In this document: one piece after another, positions 11,505 to 11,581 of the stretch
How positions within the stretch are numbered: position 1 is the stretch's first letter
Layout: each line of letters opens with the position of its first letter
Source of the DNA: Calditrichaeota bacterium AABM5.125.24
GTDB lineage: Bacteria; Electryoneota; AABM5-125-24; Hatepunaeales; Hatepunaeaceae
Direction: 5' to 3'
Assembly (NCBI GenBank): GCA_002127415.1
Contig: MWJR01000199.1
Span: forward strand, 1-11,581
DNA length: 11,581 bases
The notes under the pieces: generated by a model
Database searches by the model: none
The model's input: only the letters and a program-made list of their open reading frames with translations
What the model was told of the DNA's origin: nothing
Translations under genes and position numbers: made by a program

Positions 11505-11581
11505 TGTCTTTGCGAGGCACGAAGTGCCGAAGCAATCTTTTTCGATAAACAGTTGAGATTGCTTCGCTTCGCTCGCAATGA
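11505..11581. repeat. Palindromic interspersed repeat (TGTCTTTGCGAGG...CGCAATGA), cut by the window edge
   Basis: Outer similarity TTTGCGAG against CTCGCAA, inner pair CGAAGCAATCT (11528-11538) with AGATTGCTTCG (11556-11566), and a small GGCAC-GAA-GTGCC hairpin in the left part. This general repeat form is widespread between genes in many bacteria. The element seems to continue past the window end. No gene is seen between it and 11466. Confidence 0.65.

Overview
The window comes from a bacterial genome, and every supported gene lies on the minus strand, so transcription runs from high to low coordinates. Core genes are moderately GC-rich. They include a DnaE of E. coli-like length and layout, a bacterial-type asparaginyl-tRNA synthetase, and a plsY-gpsA pair. 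Intergenic spaces are crowded with small palindromic repeats and short-period arrays. This resembles uncultivated, metagenome-derived lineages, but I cannot assign a phylum.

In transcription order: a small two-helix membrane protein (11380-11126); a stretch with promoter-like boxes and a strong hairpin ending in eight T residues, probably a structured RNA; tRNA-Leu(CAA) (10876-10790) with its own terminator; purM; plsY-gpsA; a DUF4258/DUF2283 pair; asnS; a HicB-like gene and a broken hicA; about 380 bases of repeats; dnaE; dtd; a four-helix-bundle (23S-IVS type) gene between inverted AT-rich repeats; and a DNA methyltransferase cut by the left edge. The core genes serve DNA replication, tRNA charging and proofreading, phospholipid synthesis (GpsA makes glycerol-3-phosphate, PlsY acylates it) and purine synthesis.

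The most unusual pattern is that three small accessory modules each sit immediately downstream of a housekeeping gene, in the same orientation. In two cases the end of that housekeeping gene is present twice, once on each side of the module. The last 74 bases of gpsA recur at 7295-7368 (72 of 74 identical), beyond DUF4258/DUF2283. The last ~99 bases of asnS recur at 5542-5631 (about 84% identical plus an in-frame 9-base gap), fused in frame to the first ~15 codons of a hicA toxin gene. In the third case the terminal repeat of the four-helix-bundle element supplies the last codons and stop of dtd. This suggests gene capture or insertion at gene 3' ends that preserves the host gene; the mechanism is not visible here.

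A palindromic repeat family with asymmetric flanks (TTGAAACC...CACCCA) occurs four times. It directly follows the stop codon of dnaE and of the displaced gpsA tail, and lies just beyond the asnS-tail copy. No transposase, integrase or CRISPR array is present.
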